From positions 141,755 to 205,754 of the forward strand of contig ONDA01000006.1 of the NCBI GenBank assembly GCA_900316475.1: a DNA stretch of 64,000 nucleotides, read 5' to 3'. The DNA comes from an uncultured Prevotellaceae bacterium. GTDB taxonomy: Bacteria; Bacteroidota; Bacteroidia; Bacteroidales; Bacteroidaceae. This document shows, in pieces, positions 8,897 through 17,913 of the stretch. Position numbers and translations under genes: made by a program. The notes under the pieces are model-generated. The model ran no database searches and was not told where the DNA came from. It was given only the letters and a program-made list of their open reading frames with translations. Each line of letters opens with the position of its first letter. Positions within the stretch are counted from its first letter, which is position 1.

Positions 8897-9457
8897 ATGA
8901 TTTGGAAAAAATTCTGTAACTGGCTTTTGTATAAACGCTGGGGGTGGACGGTAGACGTGACAGAAAACCACCCCGACAAGTTTATTATATGCCTGGCTCC
9001 GCACACCAGCAACTGGGACTTCGTGCTGGGGCAACTGTATATTGGCGCAAAGGGTATGAAGAGCAATTTCCTCATGAAGAAGGAGTGGTTCTTCTGGCCG
9101 CTCGGCACCGTCTTCCGTGCGCTGGGAGGCATCCCCGTCTACCGGCAGAAGCATACCAGCATGACCGACTCTATGGCCGAAACGGCAAAGGCGGCCAAGG
9201 TGTTCCATCTCTGCATCACCCCGGAGGGAACGCGCTCGCCCAACCCCGACTGGAAGAAGGGCTTCTATTTCATTGCCCTGAAAGCTAACCTTCCCATACT
9301 GCTCTACGGCATTGACTATGAGCGCCGACACATCCAGTGTACGAAGACTATCATACCCAATGGCGACCTGGAAGGACAAATGCGCGAGATAAAACTCTAC
9401 TACAAGGACTTCAAAGGCAGATATCCCGAGAACTTCACCATAGGAGACGTGTCATGA
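8897..9457 (+). CDS. Lysophospholipid acyltransferase-family protein
   Basis: Predicted to move an acyl chain onto a phospholipid or other lipid acceptor at the inner membrane. The PlsC-type HX4D catalytic motif is seen as HTSNWD near residue 35, and PEGTRSP near residue 112 is the acceptor-phosphate motif. The start is the ATG giving MIWKKFCNWLLYKRWGW, an amphipathic N-terminus. A longer reading from 8867 would overlap the previous gene. The 186-residue length fits the compact members. Its stop overlaps the next start (ATGA). Confidence 0.85.
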   Translation: MIWKKFCNWLLYKRWGWTVDVTENHPDKFIICLAPHTSNWDFVLGQLYIGAKGMKSNFLMKKEWFFWPLGTVFRALGGIPVYRQKHTSMTDSMAETAKAAKVFHLCITPEGTRSPNPDWKKGFYFIALKANLPILLYGIDYERRHIQCTKTIIPNGDLEGQMREIKLYYKDFKGRYPENFTIGDVS

Positions 9458-12039
9458 GAATACTGCTTGCCTTGATAGCCTTGATGGCTATGGCCACACC
9501 TTCCACGGCACAGTCGTGGGGAGACATTGATTACAACGGAGAACCGTGGGTTGACAATGTTTCCAGACCATACAAAATCACAAAGGGACTGACGGGAAGG
9601 CATCTCTCCGTATGGGCCAGTCACGGACGATACTATGACGCTTCGACAGGAGGCTGGCGCTGGCAGCGGCCCACACTCTTCGCCACCAACGAGGACTTGT
9701 TCACACAGACCATCGTCGTCCCCTACCTCATCCCGATGCTCGAACGCGCCGGAGCCGTCGTCTTCACACCGCGCGAACGCGACTGGCAGCGCCACGAGGT
9801 GATTGTCGACAACGACGACCACCACAACCTCATCGGCTATCACGAGACGGGCTTCCGACAGATTTGGCAGGATACGGGCATTCCGGGTTTCGCGCTGCAT
9901 AACGGTCACTATCGCGACGGCGAGAACCCGTTTGAAGCGGGCACTGCCAGATGGACGGAGACCACAACCAGCAAATCGAAATACAGTATGGTAAGCTACC
10001 AGCCCTCGATACCTGAGGCGGGACGCTACGCCGTCTATGTCAGCTACCAGACCGTAGAGGGCAGCACCGACGACGCCCACTACACCGTATGGCACAAGGG
10101 AGAAAAGACGGAGTTTCACGTCAACCAGCAGATGGGCGGCTCGACGTGGGTCTATTTAGGAACGTTCGATTTCGATGCCGGATGTAACGAGTGGAACTGC
10201 GTGACACTGACCAACCAGAGCCACAAGCGAGGCGCTATCGTCACTGCCGATGCCGTACGCTTCGGTGGCGGTATGGGCAACATCGAGCGCGGCGGCAGCG
10301 TCAGCGGTCTGCCACGATGCCTGGAAGGCGCACGCTACTATTGCCAATGGGCGGGCATGCCCTACAATATATACAGCACGCGCAATGGGCAGAACGACTA
10401 TGCCGACGACATCAATGCACGCTCGCTGACAGAGAACTACCTGGCGGGCGGGTCGTGCTACGTGCCCGGCTCACAAGGCTGCGGCGTGCCCATCGAACTG
10501 TCGTTGGCCATACATAGCGACGCGGGATATCACAACGACGGAACGTCGGTCTACGGGGCGCTGGCCATCCATACCACAGACAAGGATGGCAAAAGCGTTT
10601 TCAACAACGGACTGCCACGCTCGATGTCGCGCCAGCTGGCTGCTACGCTGCTCCGCAATGCCAACAACGACATCAGCGCACGATTCGGTATCAGTTGGCC
10701 CGAGCGCGAGGTTCGCGACCGCAACTACTCCGAAACACGACTGCCAGAGGTGCCCAGCGCCATCTTCGAGACGATGTCGCACCAGAGCTTCCCGGATATG
10801 AAATACGGTCAGGACCCGGAGTTCAAGTTCACCCTGGCACGCTCCATCTACAAGACGGTGCTGCGCTATATCAGCGAGGCTCACGACGCAGACTGCACCG
10901 TAGCCCCGCTGGCTCCCGCCCAACTGAAGGTGGAGTTCGTCAACCGCAAGAAGGGCGAGATACGACTGTCGTGGCTGCCAACAATCGACCCGCAGGAACC
11001 GACGGCGCGCTCGGCAGGCTATATCGTCTATACGGCGACAGGTAGCGGCGACTTCGACAACGGGCAGTATGTCAGCACCAACAGCTGTACACTGCGCTTG
11101 GAGCCCGGCACACTCTACTCCTTCAGAGTGACGGCTGTCAACAAGGGCGGCGAGAGCTTCCCAACAGAAGTGGTTTCGGCACTGTTCAACCACAAGAGCA
11201 GCAAGACGGTGCTTATCGTGAACGGATTCCACAGACTGTCGGCACCGGCTATGGTCGACACGCCTATGCAGCAGGGCTTCCTACTCGACCGCGATATGGG
11301 GGTCAGCTATGGACGAACGGCTGGTTGGACGGGATGCCAGACAAACTTCAACAAGGACAAAATGGGAGTCGAGGACTCCACTGGACTGGGCTACGGCGGT
11401 ATGGAACTGGCAGGACGCTTCATTGCCGGCAACGACTTCGACTACATACGCACACATGCGGAGGCTGTACGACAGGCTGGCTATTATAACGTCATCAGCT
11501 GTTCGGCAGATGCTCTGATTTCCATCGGAGCCAATGCCTGTGATGCCGTAGACCTGATATTGGGTTTGGAGTGCAACGACGGCCATAGTCTCATTCCCTA
11601 CAAGACGTTCACCGACGACATCAAGTCGTGGCTCAGCATCTTCGCACAACAGGGCGGCAAGGGAATACTGGTCAGCGGTGCCTTCGTGGGAAGCGATATG
11701 ACCAGTGAAGCCGAGAGGCTGTTCCTCGCCGACATCCTGAAATGCCGGTATGCCGGCAAGGACAATAGCCAGAGCGAGACCATCGACGGTATGGGCACTA
11801 CCCTCAGCTTCTACCGCCACCTGAATGAGCAGCACTACGCTGCACAGCACCCCGACGTACTACAAGCAGAGGAAGGGGCGTTCGTACCACTGGTGTATGA
11901 CGACAACTACGGAGCAGCCGTCGCTTACAGTGGCGACAACTACCGCACCTTCACGATGGGATTCCCCTTCGAATGCATTAAGTCTAAAAATATACAGGCT
12001 TCCATAATGAAAGGTATTCTAACCTATTTAATTAAATAA
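9454..12039 (+). CDS. Exported Amidase_3-like protein with golvesin/Xly-type insert and FnIII domain
   Basis: An 861-residue exported protein of the group often labelled 'xanthan lyase' in Bacteroidales. The start is the ATG overlapping the preceding stop, with AGGAG just upstream and a signal peptide ending near PSTAQ. The layout suggests an N-acetylmuramoyl-L-alanine amidase (Amidase_3) fold: WASHG (His57), then NEDLFTQT (Glu), a possible zinc site; HSDAGY (His354); and FETMSHQ (Glu439), a candidate catalytic Glu. A beta-rich golvesin/Xly CBD-like segment (about 150-265) splits the amidase core. An FnIII-like segment (about 490-575) and a C-terminal alpha/beta domain follow. Peptidoglycan is my inferred substrate. 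The 'xanthan lyase' label has no catalytic support here. Confidence 0.78.
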   Translation: MRILLALIALMAMATPSTAQSWGDIDYNGEPWVDNVSRPYKITKGLTGRHLSVWASHGRYYDASTGGWRWQRPTLFATNEDLFTQTIVVPYLIPMLERAGAVVFTPRERDWQRHEVIVDNDDHHNLIGYHETGFRQIWQDTGIPGFALHNGHYRDGENPFEAGTARWTETTTSKSKYSMVSYQPSIPEAGRYAVYVSYQTVEGSTDDAHYTVWHKGEKTEFHVNQQMGGSTWVYLGTFDFDAGCNEWNCVTLTNQSHKRGAIVTADAVRFGGGMGNIERGGSVSGLPRCLEGARYYCQWAGMPYNIYSTRNGQNDYADDINARSLTENYLAGGSCYVPGSQGCGVPIELSLAIHSDAGYHNDGTSVYGALAIHTTDKDGKSVFNNGLPRSMSRQLAATLLRNANNDISARFGISWPEREVRDRNYSETRLPEVPSAIFETMSHQSFPDMKYGQDPEFKFTLARSIYKTVLRYISEAHDADCTVAPLAPAQLKVEFVNRKKGEIRLSWLPTIDPQEPTARSAGYIVYTATGSGDFDNGQYVSTNSCTLRLEPGTLYSFRVTAVNKGGESFPTEVVSALFNHKSSKTVLIVNGFHRLSAPAMVDTPMQQGFLLDRDMGVSYGRTAGWTGCQTNFNKDKMGVEDSTGLGYGGMELAGRFIAGNDFDYIRTHAEAVRQAGYYNVISCSADALISIGANACDAVDLILGLECNDGHSLIPYKTFTDDIKSWLSIFAQQGGKGILVSGAFVGSDMTSEAERLFLADILKCRYAGKDNSQSETIDGMGTTLSFYRHLNEQHYAAQHPDVLQAEEGAFVPLVYDDNYGAAVAYSGDNYRTFTMGFPFECIKSKNIQASIMKGILTYLIK

Positions 12040-12056
12040 CTTAAAACCACATTACT

Positions 12057-12404
12057 ATGACAAGAATCCAAACAAACTCTTCTGGCACAAGAAGTATCGA
12101 CATTACCGACGAACACCTGCAGACCATCGAGGACTACCAGCTGCTTCGCGACCTCATCGACTCTAATGGTTACGTCGATGAAGATGTTCTTAACAAACTG
12201 AAACTGAATATCCGCTCGATGCTGGAGTCGGAAGCCGGTAAGGATAAGCGACTGCTCGACCTCTGTCTCGACGTCATCTATCATCCTAATATGAAGGCCT
12301 ACGGCCTCCAGCAGTTGGTACTGCTCTACATCAACTGGAAGAACCGTGCTAACGCTGACCTGGGAATGACGACGCGCGCGTTTCAGGGGACTCCCTTCAA
12401 TTGA
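12057..12404 (+). CDS. Small hypothetical protein
   Basis: A 115-residue cytoplasmic protein, unrecognised. The N-terminus is polar; the rest is predicted helical and leucine-rich (DLIDSNGYVDEDVLNKLKL, then YGLQQLVLLYINWKN). It follows the amidase-like gene by 17 nt in the same direction and precedes the repeat spacer before the YgiQ gene. No DNA-binding or catalytic motif is visible. Confidence 0.7.
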   Translation: MTRIQTNSSGTRSIDITDEHLQTIEDYQLLRDLIDSNGYVDEDVLNKLKLNIRSMLESEAGKDKRLLDLCLDVIYHPNMKAYGLQQLVLLYINWKNRANADLGMTTRAFQGTPFN

Positions 12405-12409
12405 TGACA

Positions 12410-12447
12410 ATTCATAATTCACAATTGACAATTCATAATTCATAATT
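12410..12447. repeat. Short AT-rich direct repeats
   Basis: Three copies of AATTCATAATT or close variants alternate with AATTGACAATT-like words. The same kind of word (CAATTGTCAATT) recurs at 57110-57121. The 3' end of this stretch supplies the TTG used as the YgiQ start. Confidence 0.6.
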
Positions 12448-14344
12448 GAAGATTGAAGATTATAGACTGACCGACTTCCTGCCGACAACGAAGAAGGAAC
12501 TGGAACTACGGGGATGGGACAACGTCGACGTCGTCCTCTTTTCGGGCGACGCCTACGTCGACCATCCCTCGTTCGGCGCTGCTGTCATTGGACGTACACT
12601 CGAAGCTGCGGGCTATCGCGTAGCCATCGTACCACAGCCCGACTGGCACGGCGACTACCGCGACTTCAAGAAGATGGGGCGCCCACGGCTGTTCTTCGGC
12701 ATATCGCCAGGCTGTATGGACTCTATGGTCAACAAGTACACGGCTGCCAGAAGACTGCGCTCGGAGGATGCCTACTCGCCCGACGGACGTCACGACCTGC
12801 GGCCGGAATACCCCACCATCGTCTACTCTAAAATCCTGAAGCAGCTGTACCCTGACGTCCCCATCGTATTGGGGGGCATCGAGGCCTCACTGCGACGCGT
12901 CACCCATTACGACTACTGGCAGGACCGCCTGCGCCCCTGCATCCTCTGCGACGCGGGGGCCGACATCATCGTCTACGGCATGGGCGAGAAACCCATCCTC
13001 GAAGTGGCCCGCAGACTAAGTGAAAATATAAAAGCGAAAAGTGAAAAACTTGCTTCACTGAAGGACATTCCACAGACGGTCTACCTCGACGCACACTTCT
13101 CACCGCTCAGCACCGACATCGTGCTGCACAGCCACGAAGAGTGCCTCAGCGACAAGCGAGCACAGGCAGAAAACTTTCGCCACGTCGAGGAGCAGTCGAA
13201 CATGATGCACGCCTCGCGCATCGTCCAGGCCGTAGGCAGCAAGTTCGTCGTCGTTAACCCGCCATACCCGCCGATGACGACCGAGGAGCTCGATGCCTCG
13301 TTCGACTTGCCCTACACCCGCCAGCCGCACCCCAAATACAAAGGCAAGCGCATACCGGCCTACGAGATGATCAAGCACAGCGTCAACATCCACCGGGGAT
13401 GCTTCGGCGGCTGCGCCTTCTGCACCATTTCGGCCCATCAGGGTAAGTTCATCACCTGCCGCTCGAAAGAGAGTATATTAAAAGAGGTGAAACAGGTCAT
13501 CGACATGCCCGACTTCAAGGGCTACCTCAGCGACCTCGGCGGACCGTCGGCCAATATGTACGGCATGCACGGCCGCAACATCAACGCCTGCGAGAAGTGC
13601 CGGCGACCCAGCTGCATACATCCGCAAATCTGTCCTAACCTCGACACCAGCCACGCCAGACTGCTCGACATCTACCACGCTGTCGACGCCCTGCCCGGCA
13701 TCAAGAAGAGCTTCATAGGCAGCGGCGTGCGCTACGACCTGCTGCTTTATCACAGCAAGGACGACGCTGCCAACCAGGCTGCCCGCGAGTACACACGCGA
13801 ACTCATCACACGCCACGTCAGCGGACGACTGAAGGTGGCACCCGAACATACCAGCGACCGCGTGCTGCGACTGATGCGCAAACCGTCGTTCCAACAGTTC
13901 TTCGACTTCAAGCGCATCTTCGACCGCATCTGCCGCGAGGAGCATCTCAACCAGCAGATTATTCCTTACTTCATCTCCAGCCACCCCGGCTGCCACGAAG
14001 AGGATATGGCGCAGTTGGCCGACATCACACGGAAACTGGGATTCAAGCTCGAACAGGTGCAGGACTTCACGCCTACGCCAATGACCGTCAGCACAGAAAC
14101 GTGGTACACAGGCTACGACCCCTACACGCTGGAACCCGTCTTCAGCGCCAAGACGCCACGCGAGAAGGAAGCCCAGCGACAGTATTTCTTCTGGTACAAG
14201 GCTCCCAACGAGCCACAGAAGCCCAATAAGCCCTACGAGTCTCATAAGCCCCATAAGTCCCATAAGCCCTATGACAATCATCGAACAGACCATTGTCCCG
14301 AAAAACCCGACAAGGAAAAGCGAGGACGGAATCGTCGTCACTGA
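12446..14344 (+). CDS. YgiQ-family radical SAM protein
   Basis: B12-binding-like N-terminal domain plus radical SAM core; the family's substrate is not established. The N-terminus carries LPTTKKELELRGWD and GDAYVDHPSFG, typical of YgiQ. The iron-sulfur cluster motif CFGGCAFC has Cys319, Cys323 and Cys326. A second Cys cluster (CEKCRRPSCIHPQIC) follows, also a family trait. The start must be the TTG at 12446, because the codon before it is a stop and the next ATG is far inside the domain. The last 40 or so residues are low-complexity (HKPHKSHKPY), from short tandem DNA repeats, and overlap the next gene by 74 bp. Confidence 0.92.
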   Translation: MKIEDYRLTDFLPTTKKELELRGWDNVDVVLFSGDAYVDHPSFGAAVIGRTLEAAGYRVAIVPQPDWHGDYRDFKKMGRPRLFFGISPGCMDSMVNKYTAARRLRSEDAYSPDGRHDLRPEYPTIVYSKILKQLYPDVPIVLGGIEASLRRVTHYDYWQDRLRPCILCDAGADIIVYGMGEKPILEVARRLSENIKAKSEKLASLKDIPQTVYLDAHFSPLSTDIVLHSHEECLSDKRAQAENFRHVEEQSNMMHASRIVQAVGSKFVVVNPPYPPMTTEELDASFDLPYTRQPHPKYKGKRIPAYEMIKHSVNIHRGCFGGCAFCTISAHQGKFITCRSKESILKEVKQVIDMPDFKGYLSDLGGPSANMYGMHGRNINACEKCRRPSCIHPQICPNLDTSHARLLDIYHAVDALPGIKKSFIGSGVRYDLLLYHSKDDAANQAAREYTRELITRHVSGRLKVAPEHTSDRVLRLMRKPSFQQFFDFKRIFDRICREEHLNQQIIPYFISSHPGCHEEDMAQLADITRKLGFKLEQVQDFTPTPMTVSTETWYTGYDPYTLEPVFSAKTPREKEAQRQYFFWYKAPNEPQKPNKPYESHKPHKSHKPYDNHRTDHCPEKPDKEKRGRNRRH

Positions 14345-15074
14345 CGACTTCATAGCCGTCATCGACGGCTCTACCTCGAAGTCAAGCCGCAGCTACAGCC
14401 GCTCCGACACCAACGGGTGCTACGCCATGAAACTCGTGACTAAGCACGTCAGGACAATGCCCGCCAACGCCAGCTGTCACCAGTTCTGTGTCGGTGTCAC
14501 CCGGCGTTTTGCCGACGCCATGTGCCGCCATCTGCTGCGAAGCCGCAGTCCGCTGCCACCACCCGTCGACCGCCTGGCAGCCTCAGCCGTCGTCTTCAGC
14601 CGGCGACGCCGCGAGATATGGATGGTCGGCGACTGTCTCTGCATGGTGGGCGGGCAGCTCTTTGAGAATCCCAAACCCTACGAAGCCCAACTGGCACGAC
14701 GTCGCGCCGACATCATCAGAAACAGCGGGCAGCGTGAGCAGTTCCTGACCGACGACACCGCACGCAAGCAGATACTGCCCGAGATGATGCGCATCATGCA
14801 GGAACAGCAGAATGTCGGCTATGCCGTCATCGACGGAGCACCAATCCCCGAACAGCATGTCCGCGTGCTGCCCCTCGACTTCCAGCCGCATGAGATTGTG
14901 ATGGCCACAGACGGCTACCCCTTCCTCTGCCCCACTCTCGAAGCGTCGGAGGCGGAACTCGCCCGCCAGCTGGCCGACGACCCGCTGAATATCGGCCATT
15001 TTCAGGCCACGAAAGCGTGTATGAAAGGAAATCTGTCATTCGACGACCGTGCCTATATAAGATTTAGGGTCTGA
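14271..15074 (+). CDS. PP2C-like phosphatase family protein
   Basis: A 267-residue protein with PP2C (PPM) signatures: DDFIAVIDGSTSKS near the N-terminus, WMVGDC in the middle, MATDGYPFL, and FDDRAYI close to the C-terminus. Asp residues in those places normally bind the metals that hydrolyse phosphoserine or phosphothreonine. The overall match is distant, so the substrate is unknown. It begins inside the 3' end of the YgiQ gene in another frame, which implies coupled translation. It is the last gene before tRNA-Arg. Confidence 0.7.
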   Translation: MTIIEQTIVPKNPTRKSEDGIVVTDDFIAVIDGSTSKSSRSYSRSDTNGCYAMKLVTKHVRTMPANASCHQFCVGVTRRFADAMCRHLLRSRSPLPPPVDRLAASAVVFSRRRREIWMVGDCLCMVGGQLFENPKPYEAQLARRRADIIRNSGQREQFLTDDTARKQILPEMMRIMQEQQNVGYAVIDGAPIPEQHVRVLPLDFQPHEIVMATDGYPFLCPTLEASEAELARQLADDPLNIGHFQATKACMKGNLSFDDRAYIRFRV

Positions 15075-15076
15075 AA

Positions 15077-15108
15077 TTTGGTCATTTCCGAAAAAATGCC
15101 TACCTTTG
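15077..15108 (+). promoter_or_regulatory. Promoter of tRNA-Arg
   Basis: TTTG at 15077-15080 and TACCTTTG at 15101-15108, separated by 20 nt, fit the full Bacteroidota -33/-7 promoter. The tRNA begins 24 nt after the -7 box. Confidence 0.75.
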
Positions 15109-15132
15109 CAACCGATTTCCAAGAATCAGGAT

Positions 15133-15209
15133 GGTTCCGTAGCTCAGCTGGATAGAGCAACAGCCTTCTAAGCTGTGGGTCTCGGGTTCGAATCCCGACG
15201 GAATCACCA
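15133..15209 (+). tRNA. tRNA-Arg (anticodon TCT), CCA encoded
   Basis: 77 nt folding as a full cloverleaf. The 7-bp acceptor stem pairs GGTTCCG with CGGAATC (one G-U). The D-arm is GCTCAGCTGGATAGAGC. The anticodon stem ACAGC/GCTGT holds the loop CTTCTAA with anticodon TCT, reading AGA and AGG. The T-arm is CTCGGGTTCGAATCCCGAC, and the 3' CCA is in the DNA. A promoter precedes it and a hairpin terminator follows. No integrase or direct repeat of its 3' end lies nearby, so it does not appear to be an occupied attachment site. Confidence 0.97.
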
Positions 15210-15218
15210 AGAAAGAAA

Positions 15219-15245
15219 GAGAGGTTGTCCGAAAGACAGCCTCTC
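15219..15245 (+). terminator. Rho-independent terminator of tRNA-Arg
   Basis: GAGAGGTTGTC and GACAGCCTCTC form an 11-bp stem (one G-U) around CGAAA, 9 nt after the tRNA, followed by a T-rich run. Confidence 0.8.
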
Positions 15246-15329
15246 TTCATGTTTTCAGCGTGTCACTTGCTGTTTACTACGGAAAACGGCAATTATTACA
15301 CCTTACATCTTTCATTAATCTGAACACTG

Positions 15330-17450
15330 CTATGAGCCCGTGGGAATGAAGAGTATCAGCTTGGCAATGATGTTGCGTCCCATATTGCTAATTCCCTGAC
15401 GTCCCGTGACGCTGTTGGTGTCGCAATACTTCAGTCGTGAGAGGTGACTTTGATAGGTCTTGTTAAACAGGTTATCGGCAATCAGGTGAATCTCGGCCAC
15501 CTTCTTGTGGTGTACGGTAATGTCGCTGCCTGCCGAGAGTTTCAGCAGCGTGTATGAGGGTGTGCGTGTCTCCGTGTCGTCAACCTTATAGTAATGGTCT
15601 TGCGCCAGATGGCACTCCGCACCGATGGCGACATAGGCGTTGTTGAACACGGCGTGGTTGTGGTGAGTCAGCTCGTACTTCAGTTCCGATGTCAGTCGCG
15701 GTGCAGGCGTCATAGGCAGATAGCGGGCGTCGCTACTGGTGTTCAGCTGCCGTGCATCGACAAAGGAGAAGGCGTTGGCGAAGTGTATGCTGTGAATGGG
15801 ATGCAGGTCGAAGCCTGCCTCAAAGCCGAGAAGGCGGGCATCACCCTGGGTGTACTGATAGGTACGCATTCCCTCCTCCATAACCACGGGCACCCGCTGG
15901 GCAAAAATGTAGTTCTCGATACGGTTGGCAAAGAGCGCCACCTGCGCCGAGAGAATGGTGCCCGAATAGTCGAGGCCGAGGTCAGCCTGCCAGCTGTATT
16001 CCTGTTTCATGTCAGCATTTCCCAGCTCGTAGCGCTGAGTGCCTTCGTGAACGCCGTCGCTGCCCAGTTCGCTCATATTAGGAGCACGGAAGCCGCGGGC
16101 CACGTTGAGTCTGAGATTCGTGTGGTCGCAGAGGTTCCATACGGCACCGACGCTGCCTGTAGCACCAGTGAAGTCGAGCGAATGGTAGTCGATATGGCGG
16201 TTGTCGAGGCGCAGGCCAGCGTTGAGCGTCATACGTCGTAACGACTTCGTAACCGTCGCATAGCCTCCAATGTCGAAAAGTTTATAAGCTGGTATGAGTG
16301 ACTCTTCGCCAAGATTCTGCGACTGCTGCCACATGCCGCCTATGCCGCCAGCAACCTTCCAGCCAGAGAACTCCTGCGAGAGGTAGCGGACGTCATACGT
16401 CAGCGTGTGGAGCCTGAGGTACACTTCATAGTCATCCTCACTCTCCTCAAACTCCTGACGCCGGTTTTGCTGGTAGCCAACGATGGTCTTCAGCCACCCG
16501 TGACTCAGGTTCAGAGAGTTGTCGAGCACGGCTTTGTAGTGCCAGATTTGCTGGAAAGGCAATGCCTTCGAATAGGTCTTCACGTCGCTGGTATTGCAGA
16601 CGAGTTCGCCTGTATCCTCGTTGCGTTCGCCCTCCACGATGCTGGGCGTCTGGTGGAAAGCCGTCATCGTCAGGTGACTGTGTCCCCACGACTTATTGAG
16701 ACCGACCATCAGTCGGCCGGCCCGCTCAGCAAACTGCGAACCTGGCACGTAGCCGTCGGTCTCGTTCTTGTAGGCATGGGCATACTTGTCAGTAAACCGG
16801 GCGTCCCACACAAAGCCCTGCTTATTGCCAGCCAGGTTGAGAGAATAGCTGAAGAGCCCATTGTTGGTCTGATACTCGGTGCTGACGGTTCCCTTCACAG
16901 AACCTTCAGGAAGTATGGGAGCAGGATGCATGATGACCACGCCGGCCATAGCGTCGCTGCCATACATCAGCGAGGCAGGTCCCTTCAGGATTTCTACCGA
17001 CCCTACACCCTGACCGTCAATCTCAATGCCGTGCTCGTCGCCCCACTGCTGACCTTCCTGACGCACGCCGTCGCTCATCACAATAATACGGTTGTAGCCT
17101 AATCCGCGGATGATGGGTTTCGAGATGCCGCTGCCAGTAGTTATCTGCGACACACCCGGCTGACGTGCGATAGCGTCGATGACATTGGTTGACGACGCTT
17201 GCCGCAGTTCCTTGCCCATTACCACCGAAACGGGGGCTGTAGCATACTTCATTTTGGTTTCACCGGTAACACCTGTCACAACAAACTCATTGAGCTTCAG
17301 ATGTTTGTAGAACACATCGGACGAATCTTGGAGATGTTCATGCTGATTATGTAACAGACCATGCAGATGCTGTTCGTGACTATGTTCGACTTGCGCTGCC
17401 GCCACTATGCTCATACACAGCAGCGACAGAATAATATGTGTTTTCTTCAT
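15330..17450 (-). CDS. TonB-dependent receptor with His-rich N-terminus, probable metal uptake
   Basis: Outer-membrane receptor driven by TonB. Signal peptide MKKTHIILSLLCMSIVAAAQ, then about 25 residues crowded with His (EHSHEQHLHGLLHNQHEH), then the plug domain with RGLGYNRIIVMSDGVRQEG and VEILKGPASLMYGSDAMAG, and a barrel to the end. Length 706 is normal and there is no N-terminal carboxypeptidase-like domain. Bacterial receptors with His-rich loops (ZnuD-like) carry zinc or similar metals, so I infer zinc or copper uptake. The gene directly upstream encodes a small His/Cys-rich membrane protein, which strengthens that reading. Confidence 0.9.
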   Translation of the reverse strand: MKKTHIILSLLCMSIVAAAQVEHSHEQHLHGLLHNQHEHLQDSSDVFYKHLKLNEFVVTGVTGETKMKYATAPVSVVMGKELRQASSTNVIDAIARQPGVSQITTGSGISKPIIRGLGYNRIIVMSDGVRQEGQQWGDEHGIEIDGQGVGSVEILKGPASLMYGSDAMAGVVIMHPAPILPEGSVKGTVSTEYQTNNGLFSYSLNLAGNKQGFVWDARFTDKYAHAYKNETDGYVPGSQFAERAGRLMVGLNKSWGHSHLTMTAFHQTPSIVEGERNEDTGELVCNTSDVKTYSKALPFQQIWHYKAVLDNSLNLSHGWLKTIVGYQQNRRQEFEESEDDYEVYLRLHTLTYDVRYLSQEFSGWKVAGGIGGMWQQSQNLGEESLIPAYKLFDIGGYATVTKSLRRMTLNAGLRLDNRHIDYHSLDFTGATGSVGAVWNLCDHTNLRLNVARGFRAPNMSELGSDGVHEGTQRYELGNADMKQEYSWQADLGLDYSGTILSAQVALFANRIENYIFAQRVPVVMEEGMRTYQYTQGDARLLGFEAGFDLHPIHSIHFANAFSFVDARQLNTSSDARYLPMTPAPRLTSELKYELTHHNHAVFNNAYVAIGAECHLAQDHYYKVDDTETRTPSYTLLKLSAGSDITVHHKKVAEIHLIADNLFNKTYQSHLSRLKYCDTNSVTGRQGISNMGRNIIAKLILFIPTGS

Positions 17451-17494
17451 TCTGTTTTCTTTGTTTTTTAAAAAAAATAAACCTTCCTATTCTG

Positions 17495-17839
17495 CTAAAC
17501 AAAGAAAGCCGGGGGTGCCCGCAGGCAGACGATGCCCAAATGAGTCATCGATACATGGTGACGACGGGCATCAACATTCACCCTGTACGCTCTATCCAAG
17601 AAAAACAGGGAGACAGCGGCTACGGCAATGAACGGCAGTGTGACGAACTGGCACAGCAAGCACTGGTGTATCGTCGGAATGAGCTGAGTAAAGTGACCAC
17701 TACAATGATGATGTACGCACTCTGCACACGACTGTTCTGAAGTTTCTCCCTGATGATGAACGTGGAGCGACGACAGCAGAAGCATTGGCACAAACACTGC
17801 CAATAGCACCCACGAAGCAATATGTCTCTTAGTTTTCAC
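17495..17839 (-). CDS. Small His/Cys-rich membrane protein (DUF2946-like)
   Basis: Two transmembrane segments flank a periplasmic loop with SLHVHH, CAECVHHHCSGH and HQCLLC, a likely metal-binding stretch. The C-terminus LRAPPAF resembles the RAPP ending of DUF2946 proteins, which occur beside metal TonB receptors. Reading could begin at an ATG at 17878, but the box TAATTTTG (17851-17858) lies downstream of that codon. I therefore choose the GTG at 17839, giving MKTKRHIASWVLLAVF and 114 residues. It is followed after 44 nt by the His-rich receptor and is probably co-transcribed with it. Confidence 0.72.
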   Translation of the reverse strand: MKTKRHIASWVLLAVFVPMLLLSSLHVHHQGETSEQSCAECVHHHCSGHFTQLIPTIHQCLLCQFVTLPFIAVAAVSLFFLDRAYRVNVDARRHHVSMTHLGIVCLRAPPAFFV

Positions 17840-17850
17840 GTTCACGGCAA

Positions 17851-17858
17851 CAAAATTA
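17851..17858 (-). promoter_or_regulatory. -7 box for the metal-uptake pair
   Basis: TAATTTTG on the minus strand, 11 nt before the proposed GTG start. The transcript would have a very short leader. Confidence 0.45.
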
Positions 17859-17913
17859 CGACTTTTTTTTGTAATCATACCCGTTTTTCCTGAATTTTAG
17901 CTATTTTTACCTA

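Noticed and set aside
15133-15209. tRNA-Arg as the attachment site of an integrated element
   Set aside because: No integrase and no direct repeat of the tRNA 3' end were seen; the accessory region lies about 29 kb away.
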